From Bacteroidales bacterium (lineage in GTDB: Bacteria; Bacteroidota; Bacteroidia; Bacteroidales; Paludibacteraceae): a stretch of 16,741 nt of DNA. Position numbers and translations under genes: made by a program. The stretch spans positions 1-16,741 of the forward strand of contig JAGHSG010000155.1 in assembly GCA_018066005.1 (NCBI GenBank), written 5' to 3'. Under the pieces are notes generated by a model. That model saw nothing but the letters and a program-made list of their open reading frames with translations, did no database searches and was not told where the DNA came from. Position 1 is the first letter of the stretch, and every line of letters begins with the position of its first letter. This document shows, piece after piece, positions 7,409-14,598 of this stretch.

Positions 7409-9194
7409 GCATCTCAGCATAGAATTTTCCTCCAAGCCCATCTTGGACGACATATCTTTCTTAATCAACAAGAAAGACCGCATCGCCCTTGTAGGCAAGA
7501 ACGGAGCCGGCAAAACGACCTTGCTGCGACTGCTCGCCGGCGAATATGAGCCGACTTCCGGGCGTATATCCAAAGATAGCGACCTAACCATCGGTTACTT
7601 GCCACAGGTTATGCTCTTTCAAGATAACCGCACGCTTCGCGAAGAAGTGATGAGTATTTTTGAAGGTGAAGATGAAGCGCGGTTTATAGCGGAAATGGAC
7701 CGAACGATTATTGGGCTTGGCTTTGAACGCAAAGACTTTGAACGTCCTTGTACGGAGTTCTCCGGTGGTTGGCGAATGCGTATCGAATTGGCAAAGATTC
7801 TGCTCCGTCATCCCGACTTGTTACTCTTGGACGAGCCGACTAACCACTTGGATATTGAGTCTATTCAATGGCTTGAAAATTTCCTTGCGCAGTCCAATAG
7901 TGCCGTTTTATTAGTCAGTCACGACCGCGCTTTCCTAAATAATGCCACGACACGAACCATTGAAATAACGCTTGGCCGCATCTACGATTATAACGTGCCT
8001 TACGACCGATTCGTTACGCTCCGGCAAGAACGCCACGACCAACAAGTACGCGCCTATCTCAATCAACAGAAAATGATTGAAGAAACCGAAGCATTCATCG
8101 AGCGTTTCCGCTATAAAGCCACCAAGGCCGTGCAGGTACAATCACGTATCAAACAGTTGGACAAGTTGGAGCGTCTGGAAGTAGATTTGGAAGATACATC
8201 GCGGCTCAATCTTCGTTTCCCGCCTGCCCCACGAAGTGGAGATTTTCCTGTAATCATCGAAGATTTAGAGAAAACCTATCCCGAAGCCACACATCCCGTT
8301 ATCAGCCATGTAGCCTTGACTATTCGTCGAGGCGAGAAAGTGGCTTTTGTGGGCAAAAACGGCGAAGGAAAGACTACTCTTGTACGTTGTATCATGGACC
8401 AATTAGACTATTTAGGAACGCTCAAAATAGGACATAACGTCAAGATTGGTTACTTTGCCCAAAACGAAGCATCGTTGTTAGACGGTGATAAAACCGTCTT
8501 TGAAACAATTGATTATGTGGCAGTTGGAGACATACGCACTAAGATTCGAGATATATTGGGTGCCTTCATGTTCGGTGGCGAAGCGTCGGAAAAGAAAGTC
8601 AAAGTACTGTCCGGAGGCGAACGCAGCCGTCTTGCTATGATTCGCTTGCTTTTGTCGCCCTGCAACCTACTCATTCTGGACGAGCCGACCAATCACCTTG
8701 ATATGCCATCCAAGGATGTGCTCAAAACAGCCTTGAAAGATTTTGACGGCACCGTTATATGCGTCAGCCATGACCGTGATTTTCTCGATGGATTGGTGGA
8801 AAAAGTCTATGAATTTGGAGGCGGCACCGTTAGGGAACATATCGGTGGTATCTACGATTTTCTACGTAAAAAGAATATGTCATCCTTGCAAGAGTTGGAA
8901 CACAGGTCTAACACGGAGCAACAACGGAGTACTAACGAGGCAACAACAGAACATATCGGAACGTCCAAGGACTCTTATGAAGAGATGAAGCGTGCCGCAG
9001 CAGCCAAGAGAAAGAAAGAGAAACAGATTGCCGAGACCGAAGCGGAGATAGCACGATTAGAAGATGAACAAAAGCGAATGGAGGCCCTATTAGCAGAGCC
9101 CAGCAATCAGACACAAGACAATTTCCAAAAATACGAGCACATCAAACGTGAAATAGAACAAAAAATGTACGAATGGGAGATATTAAATGACTGA
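7395..9194 (+). CDS. ABC-F family ATPase (YheS/Uup-like)
   Basis: A 599-aa soluble ABC-F protein with two ATP-binding cassettes and no membrane segment. Cassette 1 has Walker A GKNGAGKTT at 34-42, signature FSGGWRMR from 122, and Walker B ending DEPTNHLD at 146-153. Cassette 2 has GKNGEGKTT at 320-328, LSGGERSR from 405 and DEPTNHLD from 429. Between them lies the charged helical linker (FIERFRYKATKAVQVQSRIKQ) by which ABC-F proteins contact the ribosomal P-site region. The C-terminus (about 505-599) is a lysine/glutamate-rich coiled coil. ABC-F proteins act on ribosomes, relieving stalls or, in some branches, protecting against antibiotics. The linker and GGWRMR signature look like the housekeeping YheS/YdiF/Uup type rather than a resistance factor, but I cannot assign the subfamily firmly. 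It overlaps uvrA by 14 bp and the acyltransferase gene by 8 bp (ATGACTGA). Confidence 0.92.
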   Translation: MISVEHLSIEFSSKPILDDISFLINKKDRIALVGKNGAGKTTLLRLLAGEYEPTSGRISKDSDLTIGYLPQVMLFQDNRTLREEVMSIFEGEDEARFIAEMDRTIIGLGFERKDFERPCTEFSGGWRMRIELAKILLRHPDLLLLDEPTNHLDIESIQWLENFLAQSNSAVLLVSHDRAFLNNATTRTIEITLGRIYDYNVPYDRFVTLRQERHDQQVRAYLNQQKMIEETEAFIERFRYKATKAVQVQSRIKQLDKLERLEVDLEDTSRLNLRFPPAPRSGDFPVIIEDLEKTYPEATHPVISHVALTIRRGEKVAFVGKNGEGKTTLVRCIMDQLDYLGTLKIGHNVKIGYFAQNEASLLDGDKTVFETIDYVAVGDIRTKIRDILGAFMFGGEASEKKVKVLSGGERSRLAMIRLLLSPCNLLILDEPTNHLDMPSKDVLKTALKDFDGTVICVSHDRDFLDGLVEKVYEFGGGTVREHIGGIYDFLRKKNMSSLQELEHRSNTEQQRSTNEATTEHIGTSKDSYEEMKRAAAAKRKKEKQIAETEAEIARLEDEQKRMEALLAEPSNQTQDNFQKYEHIKREIEQKMYEWEILND

Positions 9195-10341
9195 TATTAT
9201 GCATACTACAACTTCAAACACAATCGGTATGTCGGCTCTATCATCCAAGATGATTAGTTTTATGCGTTTTCCATTGGCGCTTGCCATTGTTTTTCAACAT
9301 TCCTATTATTGTATTTCCTCTGCGCAGCCTGTCGAAATAACATTCTCGTGGCAATTGATTAACTTAATGCGCGGATTCTTTTCTTGGATAATCAATGGTT
9401 CAACACTCTGCGCTTTTGCAGTCATATCCGGTTATTTATTCTTTCAGCATTGGGAAAATGATAACAACTCCAAAACTTTGCAATGGAGTTGGAGAAGTTA
9501 TGGCAAAAAATTGTATTCGCGGATTTGGGGCTTGTTGATTCCATATATTCTTTGGAATTTATTAACTGCTTGGTACATGCATAGTCCCATTACATGGCAT
9601 ATTTTTTATAACCAAAATATATGGGGAGGGGAACAAATCAATTTATTCGGACAGCATCTTTTTCCAACCATAGCTCCAATAGATGCTCCATTTTGGTTTG
9701 TGAAAGACTTGATTTACTTTTCCATTATAGCCCCTATTATTTATGCTTTGGTTCGCTATGGGAAATGGGGTTCTCTTGTTTTTGTAGCTATTATTTGGAC
9801 ATTACATTGGCCGGCATGGATGCCATCTCAGACACTCCTTCCTTGGTTTGTTTGCGGTGCTTATCTTAGTATTAATCGTATGGATTTGGCACAAACGGCA
9901 CGAAACTTATGGCATCCTCTTTTATGGATTGGCATAGCAGCCCAAATAGCAACTTTGTATTTAGATGGCTGGGCTTTACAAATAACCAAACCTTTGCTTC
10001 TTGCTATTCAATGTTTGTTCTATTTTTGGTCAGCATCCTATATTGCAGAAAGGAAGATATGGGAAACGCCCGAATGGCTAACGGCTAGTAGTATTATTCT
10101 CTATGCATCACACGCGGGACTCGGTTTATTGAATAAATCAGCAGAATGGATGACATTATTATTTCCAGATACCGTACCTTGGTATGGCATCATTTTGAGA
10201 TATTTCTTAACACCTTTGTTGTGTTCGGGAGTCATTGTTTTATGCGTCAAACTTATTTGGCCTTCTCCTTTAGTCAAACTGCTTGCAGGCAAATATAAAC
10301 CATCCTTACTTCACACTCATGCCCACTCAAGTAATCATTAA
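9187..10341 (+). CDS. AT3-family membrane acyltransferase
   Basis: A 384-aa polytopic membrane protein with about ten hydrophobic segments. R27 and H38 near the first helix form the R-x10-H motif of acyltransferase-3 (AT3) proteins, which carry acyl groups across the inner membrane, often O-acetylating surface polysaccharides. RIWGLLIPYILWN near residue 115 also fits the family. The substrate cannot be read from sequence; the deacetylase-like protein and two glycosyltransferases downstream point to a cell-surface glycan. Its start overlaps the ABC-F stop by 8 bp; a second ATG four codons later is possible. GC content is visibly lower (around 35-40% in sampled 60-bp lines, against about 45% in the ABC-F gene), which may reflect its many hydrophobic codons or a different origin. 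Confidence 0.85.
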   Translation: MTDIMHTTTSNTIGMSALSSKMISFMRFPLALAIVFQHSYYCISSAQPVEITFSWQLINLMRGFFSWIINGSTLCAFAVISGYLFFQHWENDNNSKTLQWSWRSYGKKLYSRIWGLLIPYILWNLLTAWYMHSPITWHIFYNQNIWGGEQINLFGQHLFPTIAPIDAPFWFVKDLIYFSIIAPIIYALVRYGKWGSLVFVAIIWTLHWPAWMPSQTLLPWFVCGAYLSINRMDLAQTARNLWHPLLWIGIAAQIATLYLDGWALQITKPLLLAIQCLFYFWSASYIAERKIWETPEWLTASSIILYASHAGLGLLNKSAEWMTLLFPDTVPWYGIILRYFLTPLLCSGVIVLCVKLIWPSPLVKLLAGKYKPSLLHTHAHSSNH

Positions 10342-11452
10342 TTATATTATTGAATTCTTGTTGTACGGCAACAAAGAAGCAGCCCGACACGTTCGCTTAA
10401 GTGCCGACGTGGATTGGACTTTGCGCTATCCTCAATTGGAGCAAGTGCCGATTATGGAGCGCATAGGCGATGAGGTGGTCGTTTCACCTGACCTTATCTA
10501 CAACACGTTCTTTTTTATCTCTCGCGCCGAAGAGTTGCTCAACGACAAACGCGATGAATACGGGCGTTTTTTGGCGTCTTATTCCATTTTGGGCGAGAAA
10601 AACCGATTGCAGATACCCCTGATTGATGAGTATAGTCGCGTATTGTTGAAAACGTTGGACGCTCCGCTGCCTACTGCAGAATTTTCCGCTATCAACCTCA
10701 CACACGACGTAGATACTATTGCTTATTATCACCACTTGCGTGGAGCATTAGGCGGCATCAAACGCGGGCACTGGAAAGATGTTTATGCGTCATGGAAGGA
10801 TATTCACAAAGATCCGGCCTTCACTTTCCCTTGGATGATGAAACAAGATGCCCAAGTACCGCCCGCCAACATCATCTTTTTCCTTAAAGACACACGAGGC
10901 AAAGGAATTGATTATCCGCAGTACAAAACAAGTCTAATCAACCATTTATCAACCGTTAATCAACCGTTAAATACCCGTAAAAAACAGGCTGTTTATTTTG
11001 GTTTACATTCCAGTGCCTTGGAGGCAGAAGCGATAGCCTACCGTGGCAATATATCTCCTATTGACTATACATTGCATCGGTCGCATTACCTATCCTGCTC
11101 CGTAGACAGGATGCAGAAGTTGGTTGATTTTGGTGTTACGGACGATTATACGATGGCATTTCCTGACCAAGCCGGATTCCGATTGCAGACCACTCGTCCT
11201 GTCCGTTGGATTAACCCAAAGACCATGACTTTAACTTCGCTCACACTCCATCCGCTCACGTTAATGGATGTGACGCTCAGCAATACAAAATACATGAATC
11301 TTTCGGAAGACGAAGCTTATTTTTGTGCCGAGAAAATACTATCTAAAACCCGTCAATTCAACGGAGAAGTAAACCTATTATGGCATAACTCCAATATCAA
11401 CCAGGAAACATATCACAAAACATTGTATCCTAAAATACTGCATCTATTGTGA
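10319..11452 (+). CDS. Polysaccharide-deacetylase-like protein (HDVD type)
   Basis: A 377-aa soluble protein without signal peptide. THDVD at 128-132 resembles the metal-binding aspartate motif of NodB-type carbohydrate esterases, in the variant form found in Bacteroidetes proteins annotated as polysaccharide deacetylase family. FGLHSS at 227-232 could supply the metal-ligand histidine. R-x-H-Y near LHRSHYL, the GFRLQT segment and LMDVTL further on fit this group as I remember it. The N-terminal ~120 residues are a separate domain I cannot name. The expected role is trimming or modifying a surface glycan, possibly with the adjacent acyltransferase and glycosyltransferases; enzymatic activity is unproven. 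ATG 10319 (23-bp overlap with the upstream gene) is preferred to TTG 10283. The gene contains a triple 11-bp repeat. Confidence 0.72.
   Translation: MPTQVIINYIIEFLLYGNKEAARHVRLSADVDWTLRYPQLEQVPIMERIGDEVVVSPDLIYNTFFFISRAEELLNDKRDEYGRFLASYSILGEKNRLQIPLIDEYSRVLLKTLDAPLPTAEFSAINLTHDVDTIAYYHHLRGALGGIKRGHWKDVYASWKDIHKDPAFTFPWMMKQDAQVPPANIIFFLKDTRGKGIDYPQYKTSLINHLSTVNQPLNTRKKQAVYFGLHSSALEAEAIAYRGNISPIDYTLHRSHYLSCSVDRMQKLVDFGVTDDYTMAFPDQAGFRLQTTRPVRWINPKTMTLTSLTLHPLTLMDVTLSNTKYMNLSEDEAYFCAEKILSKTRQFNGEVNLLWHNSNINQETYHKTLYPKILHLL
10936..10968 (+). repeat. Three tandem 11-bp units inside the deacetylase-like gene
   Basis: Three adjacent 11-bp units read AATCAACCATT (10936-10946), TATCAACCGTT (10947-10957) and AATCAACCGTT (10958-10968). 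The last two differ at one base. Because 11 is not a multiple of three, each unit is translated in a different frame, while the 33-bp total keeps the gene open. Gain or loss of one unit would shift the frame and truncate the protein. Confidence 0.9.
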
Positions 11453-12555
11453 TGAAAAACATTCTCGTCTTGACCGATCCAATTGGGAAGCCGTCTTTTG
11501 CCCCTCGCCTACGTTTTGTCTGCAACTACCTGACGCAGCAGGGTTATCATGTAGAAGTTTGGACGGAAGAATTGGAAAGTTATACCATTGCCCACAATTA
11601 TCCTATCTATGAGTTACCGGCATACCGTGGTACATTAGATTGGATTATCAAGTCTTTTTGGTCTTTACTCACAGATTGGCGGAACAGACATTTCTCCACA
11701 ATATTACAACGCAAGTTGCTTGACCGTCCCTTTGATATTGTTTGGTGCACCACCTTTTCCACATTTCCTCTTCGTGCTGCATTGGATGTTGCACGGAATA
11801 AACACATCCCGTTATTAGTGGACATACGCGATTTAGACGAACAGGTACCCGGTGCCCAATACCAATCTCACCGCGGATGGTGGACATTACCCTTCCGTAT
11901 GTGGTACAAAAAAGTTAATATCCATCGGAGAAACAGGATATTACGACAAGCCGATTGTGTCACTACCGTCTCGCCGTGGCATGTAGATTTTATACGTTCA
12001 TTCAATCCTAACGTACACCTGATTTATAACGGGTTTGACCCCAAGCAGTTCTATTTTCAAGGTGTTACGTCATCACAATTCCTTATCTCATATATCGGGC
12101 GAATTTATGAATTCCAACATACGGATTTGATTGAACAAGCCGTTCAAGAACTGAATATCCCGGATATCGTTCTAAATTGGCACACTCCAGACTATCAACC
12201 TATTCCCACAACAGAAGTAGGAGACGAAATCCGCCGTAGTAGCATCATGTTGGTGCTGACATCTACAGAAACGCACGGTATGATGACCACTAAATTCTTT
12301 GAAGCACTCGGTTGCGAGAAGCCCATCTTGTGTATTCCGTCGGATAGGGGGTGTTTGGCGCAAGCTATGGCTGAAACCAATGCCGGGTTGGCATCGGAAA
12401 ATATCGATGAAATCAAGCAATTCATATTAGACAAATATAACGAATGGAAGCAAAACGGCTTTACCCACCAGCCCGTTCGAAACATAGAGCAATTCAATCG
12501 TGAAAACCAAGCAAAACAATTTGAAGATTTGTTCCGTAGTTGTACCCGTCTATAA
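11452..12555 (+). CDS. GT4-type glycosyltransferase
   Basis: A 367-aa GT-B glycosyltransferase, probably cytoplasmic or membrane-associated. The N-terminus (ILVLTDPIGKPSFAPRLRF) and the following VxxWTEE strand form the acceptor-side Rossmann lobe. VDIRDLDEQVPG and the QADCVTTVSPWHVDFI helix are typical of the family, as is IYNGFDPKQF at the domain junction. TETHGMMTTKFFEALGCEKP carries the spaced glutamates of the GT4 donor-binding motif. Donor and acceptor sugars are unknown. The ATG at 11452 shares one base with the upstream TGA stop (TGATG), favouring coupled translation; a GTG one codon earlier is an alternative. The 3' end overlaps the next glycosyltransferase gene. Confidence 0.87.
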   Translation: MKNILVLTDPIGKPSFAPRLRFVCNYLTQQGYHVEVWTEELESYTIAHNYPIYELPAYRGTLDWIIKSFWSLLTDWRNRHFSTILQRKLLDRPFDIVWCTTFSTFPLRAALDVARNKHIPLLVDIRDLDEQVPGAQYQSHRGWWTLPFRMWYKKVNIHRRNRILRQADCVTTVSPWHVDFIRSFNPNVHLIYNGFDPKQFYFQGVTSSQFLISYIGRIYEFQHTDLIEQAVQELNIPDIVLNWHTPDYQPIPTTEVGDEIRRSSIMLVLTSTETHGMMTTKFFEALGCEKPILCIPSDRGCLAQAMAETNAGLASENIDEIKQFILDKYNEWKQNGFTHQPVRNIEQFNRENQAKQFEDLFRSCTRL

Positions 12556-13231
12556 CGCGGAGCTGTTTTTGGCAGGATGTCTGTGTTCATTGGCAGCACA
12601 GACCTATTCGGCATTACAAGTGATTGTGGTCGATGACGGTTCCACCGACCATTCTGCCGCTATTGCCCAATCTTTCTGCCACGCTGATAAACGGTTTATG
12701 CTTATTCAGCAGGATAATCAGGGACAGGGAAGCGCACGAAACATTGGTATGGAACATGCTACCGGCGAGTTCATCATGTTCGTGGATGCAGACGACACCT
12801 TAACTGTTAATTACATTGAAGAGCATGTCCAATCCATCGGAAATTCCACCATGACGCAGGCAGGTTATCAACGTGTTTTGGAAGACGGCACAGTCATTGA
12901 AACATGCCTACCCCGGCACAACTGCCAATTTACATCGCCCTGTATGCGTTTATATCGACGAGAATGGCTGTGCCAAAAAGGCATCACCTTTCCGCAAGGT
13001 ATGATTTACGAGGATGTCATATTCTCCCTATATGTTTGGGCTGCCCGACCATCTATCGTTTTTGTACCGAGTGTCGGATATAAGTATTTACTCAATCCCC
13101 ACTCCACCACATCAAAAAAAGACCCTATTGACCGGAAGAAACTCTATCGTGCCATCCGCAAGAGTCAAGCCCCATTGTGGCTCAAGATATATACCCGCCT
13201 TCGTCTATTCATCCATTTTATGAAATCATGA
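12521..13231 (+). CDS. GT2-family glycosyltransferase
   Basis: A compact 236-aa GT-A fold glycosyltransferase. VVVPVYN at 6-12 and VVDDGSTD (D38, D39) bind the nucleotide sugar, NQGQGSARNIGMEHATGEF follows in the usual order, and DADD at 89-92 supplies the metal-binding DxD. GMIYEDVIF near 160 contains the candidate catalytic acidic ED pair. The C-terminus is short and basic with no clear membrane helices. The start is uncertain: TTG 12521 gives the canonical MKICSVVVPVYN, while GTG 12500 would add seven residues. Either way the gene overlaps the GT4 gene substantially (35 or 56 bp) and no ATG is available before the core. Its stop overlaps the next start by 4 bp (ATGA). It probably adds a sugar to the same surface glycan as its neighbours. 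Confidence 0.88.
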   Translation: MKICSVVVPVYNAELFLAGCLCSLAAQTYSALQVIVVDDGSTDHSAAIAQSFCHADKRFMLIQQDNQGQGSARNIGMEHATGEFIMFVDADDTLTVNYIEEHVQSIGNSTMTQAGYQRVLEDGTVIETCLPRHNCQFTSPCMRLYRREWLCQKGITFPQGMIYEDVIFSLYVWAARPSIVFVPSVGYKYLLNPHSTTSKKDPIDRKKLYRAIRKSQAPLWLKIYTRLRLFIHFMKS

Positions 13232-14478
13232 ATACTATTTTAGCACTTCTTCATCAGGAAGTTATCCCTGCCATCGGTTGTACGGAACCTATTGCCGTTG
13301 CTTTATGCGTAGCACGAGCCAAGGAGAATTTGGGTCGTTTGCCGGAAGCCATCACTGTATCCCTCAGCAAGAATATCTACAAGAACGCCATGGCTGTCGG
13401 AATCCCCAATACAGGTATGACCGGACTGCCTATTGCTATTGCGTTAGGAGCCACTATCGGGAAGAGTGAACTGATGCTGGAAGTACTGCGAGACACCACC
13501 AAAGTGGCTGTGGAACAGGCCAAACAATATATGCAAGATGTTCCCGCCCAAATCATAGTAGATACAAATGCTCCCGATGTACTCTATATTCATGTTGAGG
13601 TGGAAGCCCACGGACAGAAGGCGCAAGCCACTATACAAGGCGACCACACCAATTTTGTGAATTGCGATGCACAACCTTCTCAAACACACCAATCTGTTCC
13701 CCTTACTCAAGAAACACCTGATGAGACATTATCCATGCGTATCGTGTATGATTTTGCGCAAACGGTGGCTCTTGAAGATGTGCAATTCCTTCTGGACGGT
13801 GCCAAGATGAACATAGCAGCCGCCAAGAAATCTTTTACAGGAAACTACGGACACGGTTTAGGACGTATTCTGCACACGAATCATATCTTTGATGACGCCT
13901 TATTTACCCGAATACTCAGTTATACATGCGGTGCTTGTGATGCCCGTATGTCCGGTGCCATGGTATCTGTTATGAGTAATTCAGGCAGTGGTAATCAAGG
14001 AATAAGTTGTTCCATTCCGGTTTATCTCTATGCCCAGTATCACCATTGTTCGAAGGAACAAACACTACGTGCTTTGACCCTCAGCAACCTGACCGTTATT
14101 TATATCAAGCAATCGTTGGGCCGTCTCTCGGCTTTATGCGGTTGCGTGGTGGCAGCCACCGGTTCAGCAGTTGGTCTAACCTACCTGATGGGCGGGCAAT
14201 ACGACGAAATAACATACGCCATCAAGAATATGATAGCCACTATCTCCGGCATGATTTGTGACGGAGCCAAACCCGGATGCGCGCTGAAAGTGACCAGTGG
14301 CGTTGCAACGGCTATTTTTGCGGCTCTATTGGCTATGAAACACAGTTATGCCGACGCAACCGAAGGCATTGTAGATGCAGATATAGACCAAACCATCCAC
14401 AACCTGACACGCATTGGACATGATGGTATGACCCAGACGGACGACCTCATTTTGAACATCATGACCCATAAAAAGTAA
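13228..14478 (+). CDS. L-cysteine desulfidase-like Fe-S enzyme (CyuA/YhaM, UPF0597)
   Basis: A 416-aa protein of the UPF0597 family, related to the alpha part of L-serine dehydratase and including L-cysteine desulfidase (CyuA, formerly YhaM in E. coli). These enzymes break cysteine down to pyruvate, ammonia and sulfide using a [4Fe-4S] cluster. Family signatures are IGCTEPIAVALCVA near the N-terminus, SKNIYKNAMAVGIPNTGMTGLPIA, GSGNQGISCSIPV, and ICDGAKPGCALK. Candidate cluster ligands are C18, C304, C344 and C351; the 40- and 7-residue spacings of the last three match the archaeal enzyme as I recall it. Whether this protein prefers cysteine or serine cannot be told. Its ATG overlaps the GT2 stop (ATGA), so it is coupled to the glycan genes though functionally unrelated. 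It is the last gene of the chain. Confidence 0.85.
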   Translation: MNTILALLHQEVIPAIGCTEPIAVALCVARAKENLGRLPEAITVSLSKNIYKNAMAVGIPNTGMTGLPIAIALGATIGKSELMLEVLRDTTKVAVEQAKQYMQDVPAQIIVDTNAPDVLYIHVEVEAHGQKAQATIQGDHTNFVNCDAQPSQTHQSVPLTQETPDETLSMRIVYDFAQTVALEDVQFLLDGAKMNIAAAKKSFTGNYGHGLGRILHTNHIFDDALFTRILSYTCGACDARMSGAMVSVMSNSGSGNQGISCSIPVYLYAQYHHCSKEQTLRALTLSNLTVIYIKQSLGRLSALCGCVVAATGSAVGLTYLMGGQYDEITYAIKNMIATISGMICDGAKPGCALKVTSGVATAIFAALLAMKHSYADATEGIVDADIDQTIHNLTRIGHDGMTQTDDLILNIMTHKK

Positions 14479-14498
14479 GTATCCTGCAAAAAAAGTTG

Positions 14499-14518
14499 CC
14501 AAATATTTGCATATTTGG
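14499..14518. promoter_or_regulatory. Palindrome overlapping the -33 element of the rho promoter
   Basis: CCAAATA at 14499-14505 and TATTTGG at 14512-14518 are perfect 7-bp inverted arms around TTTGCA, 21 bases past the upstream stop codon. The loop contains the -33 TTTG of the rho promoter. It could be an operator, or a weak stem near the end of the upstream transcript; no T tract follows it on the + strand, so a strong intrinsic terminator is unlikely. Confidence 0.5.
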
Positions 14519-14537
14519 AAAAAAATTTGTACCTTTG
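14506..14537 (+). promoter_or_regulatory. rho promoter, Bacteroidetes primary sigma type
   Basis: TTTG at 14506-14509 and TACCTTTG at 14530-14537 are separated by exactly 20 bp, a perfect match to the Bacteroidetes -33/-7 consensus. Transcription should begin near 14543-14546, giving a leader of about 55 nt before the ATG at 14599. It probably serves rho and aroQ together. Confidence 0.82.
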
Positions 14538-14548
14538 CAGCCGTTTTT

Positions 14549-14563
14549 GGAGAAAATCTCTCC
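14549..14563 (+). other. Small hairpin in the rho 5' leader
   Basis: GGAGA (14549-14553) and TCTCC (14559-14563) can pair around a 5-nt loop just after the predicted transcription start. A pyrimidine-rich stretch follows. Rho is autoregulated in several bacteria, so a role in leader control is conceivable, but a 5-bp stem is weak evidence. Confidence 0.3.
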
Positions 14564-14598
14564 AATTTCCCTTTTTAGACACATTTTTTTATTATTGT

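Noticed and set aside
7395..9194. ABC-F gene as an antibiotic resistance determinant
   Set aside because: The linker and GGWRMR signature resemble housekeeping YheS/Uup-type proteins and the context is housekeeping; nothing points to a resistance island.
139..9194. RecQ, UvrA and ABC-F block as an anti-phage defence island
   Set aside because: Each protein has its standard housekeeping architecture, and no nuclease, toxin, methylase, integrase or other defence partner is present.
14499..14518. Palindrome as an intrinsic terminator for the upstream operon
   Set aside because: The stem is AT-rich and is followed by A residues rather than T on the + strand; it overlaps the promoter, so a regulatory reading is preferred.
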